From positions 62,001-126,000 of the forward strand of contig NZ_FZNW01000014.1 in assembly GCF_900188115.1 (NCBI RefSeq): a stretch of 64,000 bases of DNA. Reading direction: 5' to 3'. Below the pieces are notes generated by a model. That model made no database searches, was not told the origin of the DNA, and saw nothing but the letters and a program-made list of their open reading frames with translations. Made by a program: the position numbers and the translations under genes. Positions 56,588-64,000 of the stretch are shown here, one piece after another (within the stretch, counting starts at the first letter, position 1; every line of letters starts with the position of its first letter). The DNA comes from Haloechinothrix alba. GTDB taxonomy: Bacteria; Actinomycetota; Actinomycetes; Mycobacteriales; Pseudonocardiaceae.

Positions 56588-57346
56588 ATGAGAAAGCGAA
56601 CGATCGCGGGTGGCAGCGCGTTGGGCGCGTCGGTCGCCGTGGCGGCGCTCGTCGTAGGCGCTGCGACGGGGTCAGCTGCTGTGGGCAGGGGGACCTCGCT
56701 GGCTTTCGGCGTGCACGCGGCGCTGTCCGGCATCGATGAGCCGAGCCCGCTTGTCATGTCCACTGACGGCGAGGAGGACTCGGCGGGTGCTGGGGAGTTC
56801 TCGCTGGGCGATGGCGGCGAGGTCCACGTCGAAGGCGTCATGGCCGGCGACGACCACGCCTCTGCCGAGGTGAGCTACGCCGAGTACGACGTCGGCGAGT
56901 CCGGCTCCATCTCCGTGACGAACCTCGAGGTCGAGTGTGTCGGTCCGGACAGCACAGCGACGGCCGACAGCTTGACGATCAATGGCGAGGACGTCGCCCT
57001 TCCCGCCCCGGGTGAGGTGAAGTACTTCACCGATCTGGAGCCGGAGTACGGGGTCGTCTTCCACGAGCAGGGCGAGGTCGCTGAAGGCGTCGATGCCGCC
57101 AACGGGCTGGCCGTCTACGACTCCGAGATGAACTACGTGTTCGCGATCGGCGGTGTCGCGTGCGGTGGACCTGCCGAGGAGGATGGGTCGGACGAGTCCG
57201 ATGAGCCGGAGGACGTGGTCGACCCGGAGAAGCCGCTGGACCCGAACAAGCCGGATCCCGAGGACTCCGAGAAGCCTGAGAACACCGAGAAGCCGACGGC
57301 TACCCAGCCGGTCCCGACCGAGACGAAGCTGCCTGTGACGGGCTGA
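56588..57346 (+). CDS. Secreted acidic protein ending in LPVTG
   Basis: A 252-residue exported protein. MRKRTIAGGSALGASVAVAALVVGAATGSAAV is a good signal peptide cleaved near residue 32. The body (~35-190) is acidic, with GEDVALPAPGEVKYFTDLEPEYG and two cysteines, and resembles actinobacterial beta-rich surface proteins without a named family. A Pro/Glu/Lys linker (DPEKPLDPNKPDPEDSEKP) leads to TKLPVTG directly followed by TGA, so the sortase motif has no membrane anchor or basic tail. ATG 56588 (AGAGGATCA upstream) is preferred; ATG 56564 has a similar site. Confidence 0.7.
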   Translation: MRKRTIAGGSALGASVAVAALVVGAATGSAAVGRGTSLAFGVHAALSGIDEPSPLVMSTDGEEDSAGAGEFSLGDGGEVHVEGVMAGDDHASAEVSYAEYDVGESGSISVTNLEVECVGPDSTATADSLTINGEDVALPAPGEVKYFTDLEPEYGVVFHEQGEVAEGVDAANGLAVYDSEMNYVFAIGGVACGGPAEEDGSDESDEPEDVVDPEKPLDPNKPDPEDSEKPENTEKPTATQPVPTETKLPVTG

Positions 57347-57360
57347 CGACTCGGCACGTT

Positions 57361-57408
57361 CACGACTCGGGCCTGGCCGATGGATATGGCGGCCGGGCCC
57401 GAGTCGTG
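57361..57408. terminator. 13-bp hairpin between convergent genes
   Basis: Arms CACGACTCGGGCC and GGCCCGAGTCGTG (57361-57373, 57396-57408) lie 15 bases after the LPVTG protein stop, before a convergent acyltransferase gene. Confidence 0.7.
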
Positions 57409-57434
57409 TCGCCGGCCGTGCCGGGACCAGCCGG

Positions 57435-58535
57435 TCAGCCGGGACCGGAACCGGCTCCTGCCCTGTCGGGCGCGCGCGGCTTCTCCCGTGCGCGCACCCA
57501 CCGGTCGACGGGCACCTCGAACCACCTGTGCGCCGCTTCGACGACTGCCACGAGCACGACCAACGCGATGACAAGCGCGGCTTCGGTGCCGATCACGGGA
57601 ACCAGCTGGTCGAGCACCGGGTACAGGCACAGCGGGTGGAGCAGGTAGATCGCGTAGGTGCGCCGTGCCCAGCCCTTGATCACAGGTGAGGTGCTGAGCC
57701 GGTCGCGGACTCCGAGCACGAGCACGACGATCGTGATCATCAGCGCGACCAGTCTCGGGTGCGCGTCGCCGGTGTGCAGGTGTTCGCCGATTCGGTCTGC
57801 CCAGACGAAGAGCATGAAGTGCACCGCGCCGAGCGCGGTTCCCGCCCCCGGATGCACCTTGCCCTGGTGAACGAGTGCGATCAGCGCCCCGATGCACAGT
57901 ATCGGCAGGTACGCGGCGATCAGGCCGAGCCGGTGGACCGCGACGTCTTCCGAACCGGTCCCCAGGGACAACCCTGCGGTCGTGATGGCTGCTGCGATCG
58001 CGAACGGCATCCATGGATGCGTGCGAAGCAGCGTGGCCGTGACTCCTATGTAGAGATAGAAGACCACCTGGATCAGCAGTGTCCACGCCAGACCGAGCAG
58101 CACGACCTCGGGTGTGGTGAAGAAACCGAACAGGGTCGCGGCGAGGATCAGATCGGCGAGGTTCACGCTGTCCTGCCCGCTCTCTGGAACGTACAGGCCG
58201 AGGTTGATCAAGCACCATACGGCGAACGTGGTGGCGAACAGGAGCGGTAGGATCCGGCTCGCCCTGCGGCGGAGGAACAGCGGACCGGACTCCCTGCCCG
58301 CGACATGCGTGATGACGAGTCCGCTGATCAGGAAGAACGCGGCGACTCCGACGAAGGACAGCCGAGGGTTGAGGTTCAGCGGTGCGGTGACGTACCGGTC
58401 CACCCCTGTCGAGAGCCACCAGTCGTGGCCCCGGGTGGCGAACCAGTTCGCGGAATGCGTGTAGACCACCACGAGGGACGCGAGGACACGCAGCAGGTCC
58501 AGACCGTACATACGGCCGCGATCGGCACCGTTCAT
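57435..58535 (-). CDS. Acyltransferase 3 family membrane protein
   Basis: A 366-residue integral membrane protein with about ten hydrophobic segments and the acyltransferase-3 start MYGLDLLRVLASLVVVYTHSANW, the histidine in VYTHS being the family's catalytic residue. FVGVAAFFLISGLVITHV follows (F-F-x-I-S-G motif), then RRRASRILPLLFAT. These proteins O-acylate sugars or peptidoglycan. The start ATG 58535 overlaps the end of the next upstream gene (ATGA), so it belongs to an operon reading leftward from the right edge. Likely modifies the glycan made by the glycosyltransferase gene. Confidence 0.88.
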   Translation of the reverse strand: MNGADRGRMYGLDLLRVLASLVVVYTHSANWFATRGHDWWLSTGVDRYVTAPLNLNPRLSFVGVAAFFLISGLVITHVAGRESGPLFLRRRASRILPLLFATTFAVWCLINLGLYVPESGQDSVNLADLILAATLFGFFTTPEVVLLGLAWTLLIQVVFYLYIGVTATLLRTHPWMPFAIAAAITTAGLSLGTGSEDVAVHRLGLIAAYLPILCIGALIALVHQGKVHPGAGTALGAVHFMLFVWADRIGEHLHTGDAHPRLVALMITIVVLVLGVRDRLSTSPVIKGWARRTYAIYLLHPLCLYPVLDQLVPVIGTEAALVIALVVLVAVVEAAHRWFEVPVDRWVRAREKPRAPDRAGAGSGPG

Positions 58536-59596
58536 GTTCGCACCGCCGTCATCAGCCGGAACAGTCCTTCGGCCGTTACCACGGTGCCCCCGACCGCCAG
58601 CGGGAGTGCCACAGCGAAGGCGACATCGTCGAAGGCGAACAGGATCGGGTACCCGACCACGCCGATCAGCAGGAAGAGCGGGTATGTGCGGTCGGCTGCC
58701 CAGCCGACGATCGTGGAACGTCCCAGCCTGGATCCCCTTGCCAGGGACAGCAGCAGGATCAGAACCGCGTACACGATGGTCAGCGCGTACAGCCAGCCGG
58801 CAAGCTCCGGGTAGATGCGCTCGCCTGCGATGACGACGGCGAGGCAGCCGAGGCCGGCAGGGGCGGCGGCCCATCCCGGTACGCCGCGTTCACGGACGGT
58901 CCAGATCAGCTCGCCGAGCAGCGGGACCGACAGGTAGACGGACAGCAGCCCCAGCTCGGCGACCCGGCCCCCGGCCGCCCAGCCTGAGACGACCGCAGTG
59001 ACGACCACCGCGAGCTGGACCGCGACGGATGCCAGCGGCACCCGGGTCGACAACGCAGCCGTGGCCAGAACCAGCAGGCAGAACAGGGCCCCGACCACGA
59101 TGACCCAGCTGAGCCCGAACAGCGTCTGCTCGGCGACCAGGCCGTCGACCAGGGCCAGGTTACTCAGATACGCGCTTATAGCGGGATCCCCCGGCGCGCC
59201 GTCCGTGAACGGCCGCGCACCCGCCAGGAGCAACAGCCAACTCAGCGTCACGACGAGCGCGAAGGGAAGGTAGCCGCGCACGAGTAGCGTGGCACACGCG
59301 CGTCCTGTGCCGAGCCGCGAAACCGTGTCGGCGGCCGTGTAGCCCAACGACAGCAGCAGTAACGCGACGCCGAGCATGCCGAAGTCCTCGCCGATGCCGA
59401 GCGGGAAGTTCAGCCATTCACGAGCCAGCACGACCGGCCGGGGCGTCGCCTGGTACCGGGACGGCCAGAGCGCGACAAGATAGCTGTAGCCGACCAGCAC
59501 GATCCCGAGCGCCAGCGTCAGCCGGATTCCCGGCATCGTGGTGGGCGAACCGGAAACGGCCGTGCCGGAGCGAGGCGCTGCTGTGTCACTGGGCAT
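58532..59596 (-). CDS. Polytopic membrane protein, acyltransferase-3-like
   Basis: A 354-residue membrane protein with about ten segments. The order of helices, with LNFPLGIGEDFGMLGVALLLLSLGYTAA where an acyltransferase has F-F-x-I-S-G, and a C-terminal GWAADRTYPLFLLIGVVGYPILF (the usual ... Y-x-L-Y-L-x-H ... region), suggests an acyltransferase-3 relative. The N-terminal catalytic R-x10-H segment is not conserved, so it may be inactive or use a different chemistry. It overlaps both neighbours by a few bases, implying coupling to the other glycan genes. Confidence 0.6.
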   Translation of the reverse strand: MPSDTAAPRSGTAVSGSPTTMPGIRLTLALGIVLVGYSYLVALWPSRYQATPRPVVLAREWLNFPLGIGEDFGMLGVALLLLSLGYTAADTVSRLGTGRACATLLVRGYLPFALVVTLSWLLLLAGARPFTDGAPGDPAISAYLSNLALVDGLVAEQTLFGLSWVIVVGALFCLLVLATAALSTRVPLASVAVQLAVVVTAVVSGWAAGGRVAELGLLSVYLSVPLLGELIWTVRERGVPGWAAAPAGLGCLAVVIAGERIYPELAGWLYALTIVYAVLILLLSLARGSRLGRSTIVGWAADRTYPLFLLIGVVGYPILFAFDDVAFAVALPLAVGGTVVTAEGLFRLMTAVRT

Positions 59597-60248
59597 GGGG
59601 TGGCAGCACCTCCATCTGGGCCGTCAACACCTCGATGAACTTCTCCCGCGTGGCCTCGCTGTCATCACCGCGAAAGCCCACCCGTACGAGCGCGTTCCCG
59701 CTGGCGTAGTGCGCGCGACCGCCCGGCCGGGCATCGGCCGACTCCGGTAACACGCCTGCCGTCACCTCGGCCCCGGCGTCGACGGGTACGTCGAAACCGT
59801 AGCCGCGCTGCAGTTCTGCCAGGGCGTGCGCGCCCTCGCCCGCGCGTGCCGCGTCCGGCGTCCTCGCGAGCAGAATGGTTGCCTTGCCCTGGTCGAAATT
59901 CGCCACGAGCAGCCTGACCCGCTCGGTACTCGCGCGCACGTACTCGCGCTCTTCCTCGTCGGTGAGCATGCCGACCCCGTGCAAGTCCTCGACGGTTCGC
60001 ACGCGTTCGAGGTTCTCCTGTGCGCCGCCGATCTCGGCAACCGCGAGCGGGTCGGACGGGTAGCGTCCCGCCTCCCCTGAGGACTGCGTGCCGACGCTGC
60101 CCGCGAGCGGCAAGTGCCGCCCGGAGACCCACCACGAACCGAGCCCGAACACGACGATCGTGACGAGCACGAGAACGTGCGTCAGCACTGTCCGCGTCCT
60201 GCCGAGCCTGTCCCCCGGTACCGGCACCGTCGCCCCCATCGTCGGCAT
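59586..60248 (-). CDS. Single-pass membrane protein of unknown function
   Basis: A 220-residue protein with one membrane segment (~22-44, VLTHVLVLVTIVVFGLGSWWVSG) and an outside domain (~60-220) rich in charged helices: GGAQENLERVRTVEDLHGVGMLTDEEEREYVRASTERVRLLVANFDQGKATILLARTPD. No family recognised. ATG 60248 overlaps the stop of the large glycosyltransferase gene, and its own end overlaps the acyltransferase-like gene by 11 bases. Its place suggests an accessory role in glycan assembly. Confidence 0.65.
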   Translation of the reverse strand: MPTMGATVPVPGDRLGRTRTVLTHVLVLVTIVVFGLGSWWVSGRHLPLAGSVGTQSSGEAGRYPSDPLAVAEIGGAQENLERVRTVEDLHGVGMLTDEEEREYVRASTERVRLLVANFDQGKATILLARTPDAARAGEGAHALAELQRGYGFDVPVDAGAEVTAGVLPESADARPGGRAHYASGNALVRVGFRGDDSEATREKFIEVLTAQMEVLPPHAQ

Positions 60249-63200
60249 CAGCTCGGTCTCAACCACAGGGTGTGGAATCCGGTGGCCGATGTCCGCGCTG
60301 TTCGGATCAGCTCCTCGTCGCTTGAGTCGACAGCAGCCGGCCCGGCGTCGCTGACCACGAGCGGTGTGTACCCGAGCTCGCGGTACCCGGTGAGCACTGT
60401 GGCCGGGTCGTCGCCGAGCTCGACGATCTCTTCGGGGCTGAACTCGCACACGATGTTCGGACGGTCCCTGCGCACGATGCCGGCCAGCCCGGCGATCGCG
60501 CGGTGGTCCCGGCCTTGCAGGTCGAGCTTGACCAGGCTGACGGTCGCGCCGTCCACATCAGCCATGCCGTCGAGTCGGGCGGCGGGTACGCGCGGCCGCT
60601 CCCGGCCGCCCGGCTCCTGGCTGAGAGGGTGAACCCGGTGGTCGCCACTGTTGGCTTCCGCCGCACGTACCAGCTCGACCTCCCCGTCGGCGTTCCATGC
60701 TGCGAGGTGCAGCGCCTGTACCCGTGCGGCTGCCGTCTCGGGGAGGTTGACCGCGATGTTGCGCCTGAGCAATGCGAAGTTGTCCCGGTCTGCCTCGACG
60801 GCGACGACGCCGACCCCGTCGGAGCAGCTCTGCAGGAGCTTGAGCGTGTGATATCCGACATGCGCGCCGATGTCCAGGAAGGCACCGGGCCGTTCACGGA
60901 TGAGCCGAGCCATCAGCTCGGCTTCACGGACTTCCCAACTGCGGTGATGGGTGATCCATTCCCACATCACCTCGTCTCGGGGTAGCAGCAGCGCACCGGC
61001 GTCGCACAACACGACGTCTGCATCGTCCGGCACGGGCGCGTGTAGCGATCTGGCGGCATCGTGTACGGCGGCGACATCCTGCTCGACCCGCGCGAGCGCG
61101 TGTTCGTCCCGGTCCGCGCGGCTGTCGCGTTCCTGGAACATCCGGTGGGTGAGTCGCTCGTGGTCTTCCAGCCGGGCAGCGAGGCCGGAGATCGCCGGGC
61201 TCGGCGGAAGCCGGTCCAGTGTGGAGCGCAGTTCCGCGAGGCCCGACCGGAGGTCGGCGAGCGCTCGTTCCGTGTGCGGGCGCCATTCCTCGACGGCACG
61301 ACGGAGCGAGCCCAGCTCCGCACGGGTGCGCTCGGAGTGCTGCAGCGCCGGCCGCATCGCCCGGGCGACCTCGTCACGGACAAGGGCCGTGAGGTCGCCG
61401 GTCCGAGTCTGGCTGGCCTCGATGGCTTCGATCCTCGCCAGCAGCTCTGTGGCGGTGTTCTCGACGCCGTCGGCGAGTGCGGACATCACGGTTCGCTGGT
61501 GCACATCGTAGTGATCGATCGCGCGGATGACGGCCTTGCGCATGGCTGGTGCCAGCGGTGTGCGGGAGGGGGCCGATGTGTCCGGCCGCCAGTGCAGCGC
61601 TGCCTTGCCCGCACGGAGCGGATGGATCGGGTCGGACGGCGCGGTGGGTAGCGTGCCGCGCTTCCGCTCGCGCCACGTCTCGTACGCGCGCTCGAGCTCG
61701 GTGCGCAGCCACTCCGCAGCGGCAGCCGGTGGGCGGGAACGCAGGATGTGCTCGCGGGCGACCTGCCCCTTCTTCCGTGCCGTAGCGGGGTCGTCGGCGA
61801 CCGAGCGCATCGCCGTTGCCGCGGCGTCGATATCGGGTTCGGCCCAGAGGGCATCGGCATGGTAAGGAAAGTTGCCCTCCCCGACAGCCACCAGGCGGTA
61901 CGGGACCAGCCACCCCGAGCTCTCGTCGACGAACTCGGACGTTCCCGAGTAATCGGTCGAGATCACCGGCAGACCGTGTGCCATCGACTCGGCGAGCGTG
62001 AGCCCGAACCCTTCACTGCGGTGCAGCGAGACATAGCAGTCGCAGGCGCGGTACAGCTCGTCCAGCTCGGCCCTGCTGAGGTAGCGCTCGATCAGGTCGA
62101 TCCGGTCGTCCTCGGCGGTCAGGACGCGAAGCCGTTCGGCGCTGTGCGGGTTGATGTCCCCGTTGATCGCCTTGATGACCAGGCGAACATCGTCGCGGTC
62201 ACCGAATGCGCCGGTGAATGCCGACACTACGCCCCAAGGGTTCTTCCGCTCCCCGACGCTGTTGAAGTCGAACGTGAACAGGAATGTGGTCGGCTGCCCG
62301 GGCGCCCCCTCTTTCCTGGCCGGTGTGCCCGGGTCGCGTACCGGGACGGGAATCGTCTTGACCGGTACGGGTGAGTGTGCCGCGATCGCGTCCGCGCAGA
62401 ACCGGCTGATCGTCCAGACTTCGTCGACCCGTTCGAAGGCGGAGTGTTGCCAGGCCGGGAAGTCCTCGAGCTCCCATGCCCAGAGACCGATGGTGTAGCG
62501 GTCGTGCTCGAGCTCGGGGTGGTTGTTCAGTAGCACCGATGTCTGGTCCGCGTTCACCGCGAGCAGGCTGACCGGGAAGCGTGGGTGGTCGACCGTGCCG
62601 GTGTGCGTTGCCTGCGTCCGGTTCGACAGGGAGCGCTCCTCGACGACGGAGACGGACTCGACACCCGCAGCGGTGATGGCGTCGTGCACGATCCGGCCCA
62701 TCTCGCCGAGGCCGAGCTCCGCCGTAAGGTAACCGGCGATGTTCACCCCGAACGTGTCCTCCGGCGCGGCGAGGTCTCGCGGTTCACCGGGTGTTGCCCA
62801 CTCGGGTAGCTCGTTCTCGGCGACCCCGGACGTGGCGCACCAGGAACGGAACGCCTCCGCATCCTGCCCGCTCGGATGCGGGAACGCCAGCTGGAGATCC
62901 GTTCGGGACCGCCAGACGGACAGCGCGAGCCGGTGTATACCGGCGGCGGCTTGCGCGTTGTCCTCCGGTGAGGTCAGCCAGTGACGTAGCGCGGAGCCGG
63001 AGTCGTTGTCGAAGGCGTGCGGTGGGGGCTTGTCACCGGTGCGTTCCGCCGCTATCCAACCCGCGCGGAAGAGCCTGCGTACTTCAGGGGTGATCGCAGT
63101 ACCGTCGGCGAACTCCGCGAAGCCGTACGGGACGGCTTCGCCGTTCGCCGCGTACCCGGCCAGGCGCAGCGCCCGGGCGTAACCGTCGCACAGTTTCCGC

Positions 63201-64000
63201 ACCAGCGGGTGTTCGGAGAGCAGGACCCGTGGCCTGCGCGCGCAGTGGGCGGACAGTTGCCACGGTCGTTCCGGCCGGTACCCGCTGAAGTGGAAGAACC
63301 GCAGCGGGCTTCCGCCCGCTGTGATGATGCCCTCCCGGGAACGCGTCAGCGGCCGTTCGTGCAGGTTCCAGTACGCGACGTTGAATCCGGGGTCGCGAAG
63401 CACGGTGTGCGGGAACAGGGCGGGTACCTGGTCCACCCAACGCTGGTCGGTGAACAGCTGGCGCTCGGGAGCGACGATGGCGTCGTGCCGCAGCCGCTCG
63501 GCCCAGAAGTCGAGGAATTCCTCCGATCCCTTTCCGGTCGCGATGAAGCCGAGGTTGAACACGCCCGTACCCATGATGACGGTCTCGTCCGGTTCCTTAC
63601 CGTCCCTGGGAAGCGGGTTGATGAAGTGCGGCGTGAGCACCAGCTGGTGCTCGGTGGCGAGCCCGGCGACCTCCGGCATCGGCGCGTACACCTCGATGTC
63701 AGGGTCGAGGTAGATCACCACATCGGTCGCGCGGCACGCGCCGCGCAGCTCGCGGAGGAAGAACGGCTTCACTGCCGTGGCGAGCTCGGTCACCGAGTAG
63801 GCCGTGGCCATCCTCAGGTAGTCCTGCTCGTCGATGCCCAGGGCTCCCGGCCCGACTACCCGGTAGCCGTCCTCGCTGCGCTCGCCGGCGGCCGGGTCGT
63901 GGGGCGCGAACCGGTCGATGACGGCGATGACGAACTCGTGTCCGGGATGGTGAGCCAGGTAGGAGCGCGCGAGAACCCGGGCCGCGGGAAGGTAGTTCCG
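60248..64000 (-). CDS. Large glycosyltransferase-FkbM methyltransferase fusion, N-terminus outside window
   Basis: At least 1250 residues; the frame is open to base 64000, so the true start is beyond the window. In order: a nucleotide-sugar-type region with YLDPDIEVYAPM and MGTGVFNLGF; a GT4-type glycosyltransferase with CDCYVSLHRSEGFGLTLAESMAHGLPVISTDYSGTSEFVD, the E-x7-E donor site; and a long helical, probably coiled-coil linker (repeated ERA, LR, ELRS). At the end is an FkbM-type methyltransferase with FLDIGAHVGYHTLKLL and a late LVKLDLQGRDHRAIAGL. It would build and O-methylate a surface polysaccharide or glycolipid. Stop at 60248 overlaps the next gene. Confidence 0.88.
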   Translation of the reverse strand, partial: RNYLPAARVLARSYLAHHPGHEFVIAVIDRFAPHDPAAGERSEDGYRVVGPGALGIDEQDYLRMATAYSVTELATAVKPFFLRELRGACRATDVVIYLDPDIEVYAPMPEVAGLATEHQLVLTPHFINPLPRDGKEPDETVIMGTGVFNLGFIATGKGSEEFLDFWAERLRHDAIVAPERQLFTDQRWVDQVPALFPHTVLRDPGFNVAYWNLHERPLTRSREGIITAGGSPLRFFHFSGYRPERPWQLSAHCARRPRVLLSEHPLVRKLCDGYARALRLAGYAANGEAVPYGFAEFADGTAITPEVRRLFRAGWIAAERTGDKPPPHAFDNDSGSALRHWLTSPEDNAQAAAGIHRLALSVWRSRTDLQLAFPHPSGQDAEAFRSWCATSGVAENELPEWATPGEPRDLAAPEDTFGVNIAGYLTAELGLGEMGRIVHDAITAAGVESVSVVEERSLSNRTQATHTGTVDHPRFPVSLLAVNADQTSVLLNNHPELEHDRYTIGLWAWELEDFPAWQHSAFERVDEVWTISRFCADAIAAHSPVPVKTIPVPVRDPGTPARKEGAPGQPTTFLFTFDFNSVGERKNPWGVVSAFTGAFGDRDDVRLVIKAINGDINPHSAERLRVLTAEDDRIDLIERYLSRAELDELYRACDCYVSLHRSEGFGLTLAESMAHGLPVISTDYSGTSEFVDESSGWLVPYRLVAVGEGNFPYHADALWAEPDIDAAATAMRSVADDPATARKKGQVAREHILRSRPPAAAAEWLRTELERAYETWRERKRGTLPTAPSDPIHPLRAGKAALHWRPDTSAPSRTPLAPAMRKAVIRAIDHYDVHQRTVMSALADGVENTATELLARIEAIEASQTRTGDLTALVRDEVARAMRPALQHSERTRAELGSLRRAVEEWRPHTERALADLRSGLAELRSTLDRLPPSPAISGLAARLEDHERLTHRMFQERDSRADRDEHALARVEQDVAAVHDAARSLHAPVPDDADVVLCDAGALLLPRDEVMWEWITHHRSWEVREAELMARLIRERPGAFLDIGAHVGYHTLKLLQSCSDGVGVVAVEADRDNFALLRRNIAVNLPETAAARVQALHLAAWNADGEVELVRAAEANSGDHRVHPLSQEPGGRERPRVPAARLDGMADVDGATVSLVKLDLQGRDHRAIAGLAGIVRRDRPNIVCEFSPEEIVELGDDPATVLTGYRELGYTPLVVSDAGPAAVDSSDEELIRTARTSATGFHTLWLRPS

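Overview
The window is high-GC actinobacterial chromosome, most likely from a member of the Pseudonocardiaceae or a close relative. The evidence is very strong G/C third-position bias, many GTG starts, an orphan PE/PPE/EspG set, a whiJ-type regulator/DUF397 cassette, an EphD-type hydrolase-reductase fusion, and gene order matching mycobacterial purine and fba/purA neighbourhoods. No rRNA, tRNA, CRISPR array or complete insertion sequence was seen.

The backbone is a dispersed purine-synthesis region. purA, purD, purB, purC, purS-purQ-purL, purF and purM together cover most steps from PRPP to SAICAR and the two AMP-branch enzymes; purN, purE/K and purH are not in the window. Between them sit housekeeping or niche genes: fba (3' end only), a DUF3151 gene, a diacylglycerol-kinase-like gene, a glycerophosphodiester phosphodiesterase, an MpaB-type oxygenase, a PE/PPE/EspG cassette (7.9-10.9 kb), an aminotransferase, a threonine aldolase, a TetR regulator, a MOSC protein, a SAM hydrolase (DUF62), a TauE/SafE exporter preceded by a probable cysteine-type leader peptide, an aldehyde dehydrogenase, and an ABC-ABC-GMC oxidoreductase operon.

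Bases 28.0-35.0 kb form an accessory island, with visibly lower GC in its left half. It holds a decayed Scr1/XRE regulator, a TIGR04141/DUF6119 gene, an XRE-TPR regulator, a NUDIX hydrolase, and a two-gene unit of a 41-residue Asp/Lys-rich peptide translationally coupled to a PIMT-like methyltransferase. That last pair looks like an aspartimide (imiditide-type) RiPP locus and is the best candidate for an unusual system here.

After purSQL come mgtE, DUF4878-like proteins (one intact, one interrupted by an amber codon), a GH25 lysozyme, a type VII-associated SseB-like protein, a sterol-carrier-like protein, a DUF574 methyltransferase divergent from an Scr1/DUF397 pair, then purF-purM. Next is an M24 peptidase-EphD pair behind a striking nested palindrome, and TrpB2. 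The last 9 kb is a cell-surface glycan and acylation region: an AlgJ-like protein, a secreted protein ending exactly in LPVTG, two acyltransferase-like membrane proteins, a small membrane protein, and a very large glycosyltransferase-FkbM protein that runs off the right edge.

Several gene ends carry related GGAGCCGAA/TTCGGCTCC inverted repeats (four copies), suggesting a genome-wide family of palindromic terminator or REP-like elements.
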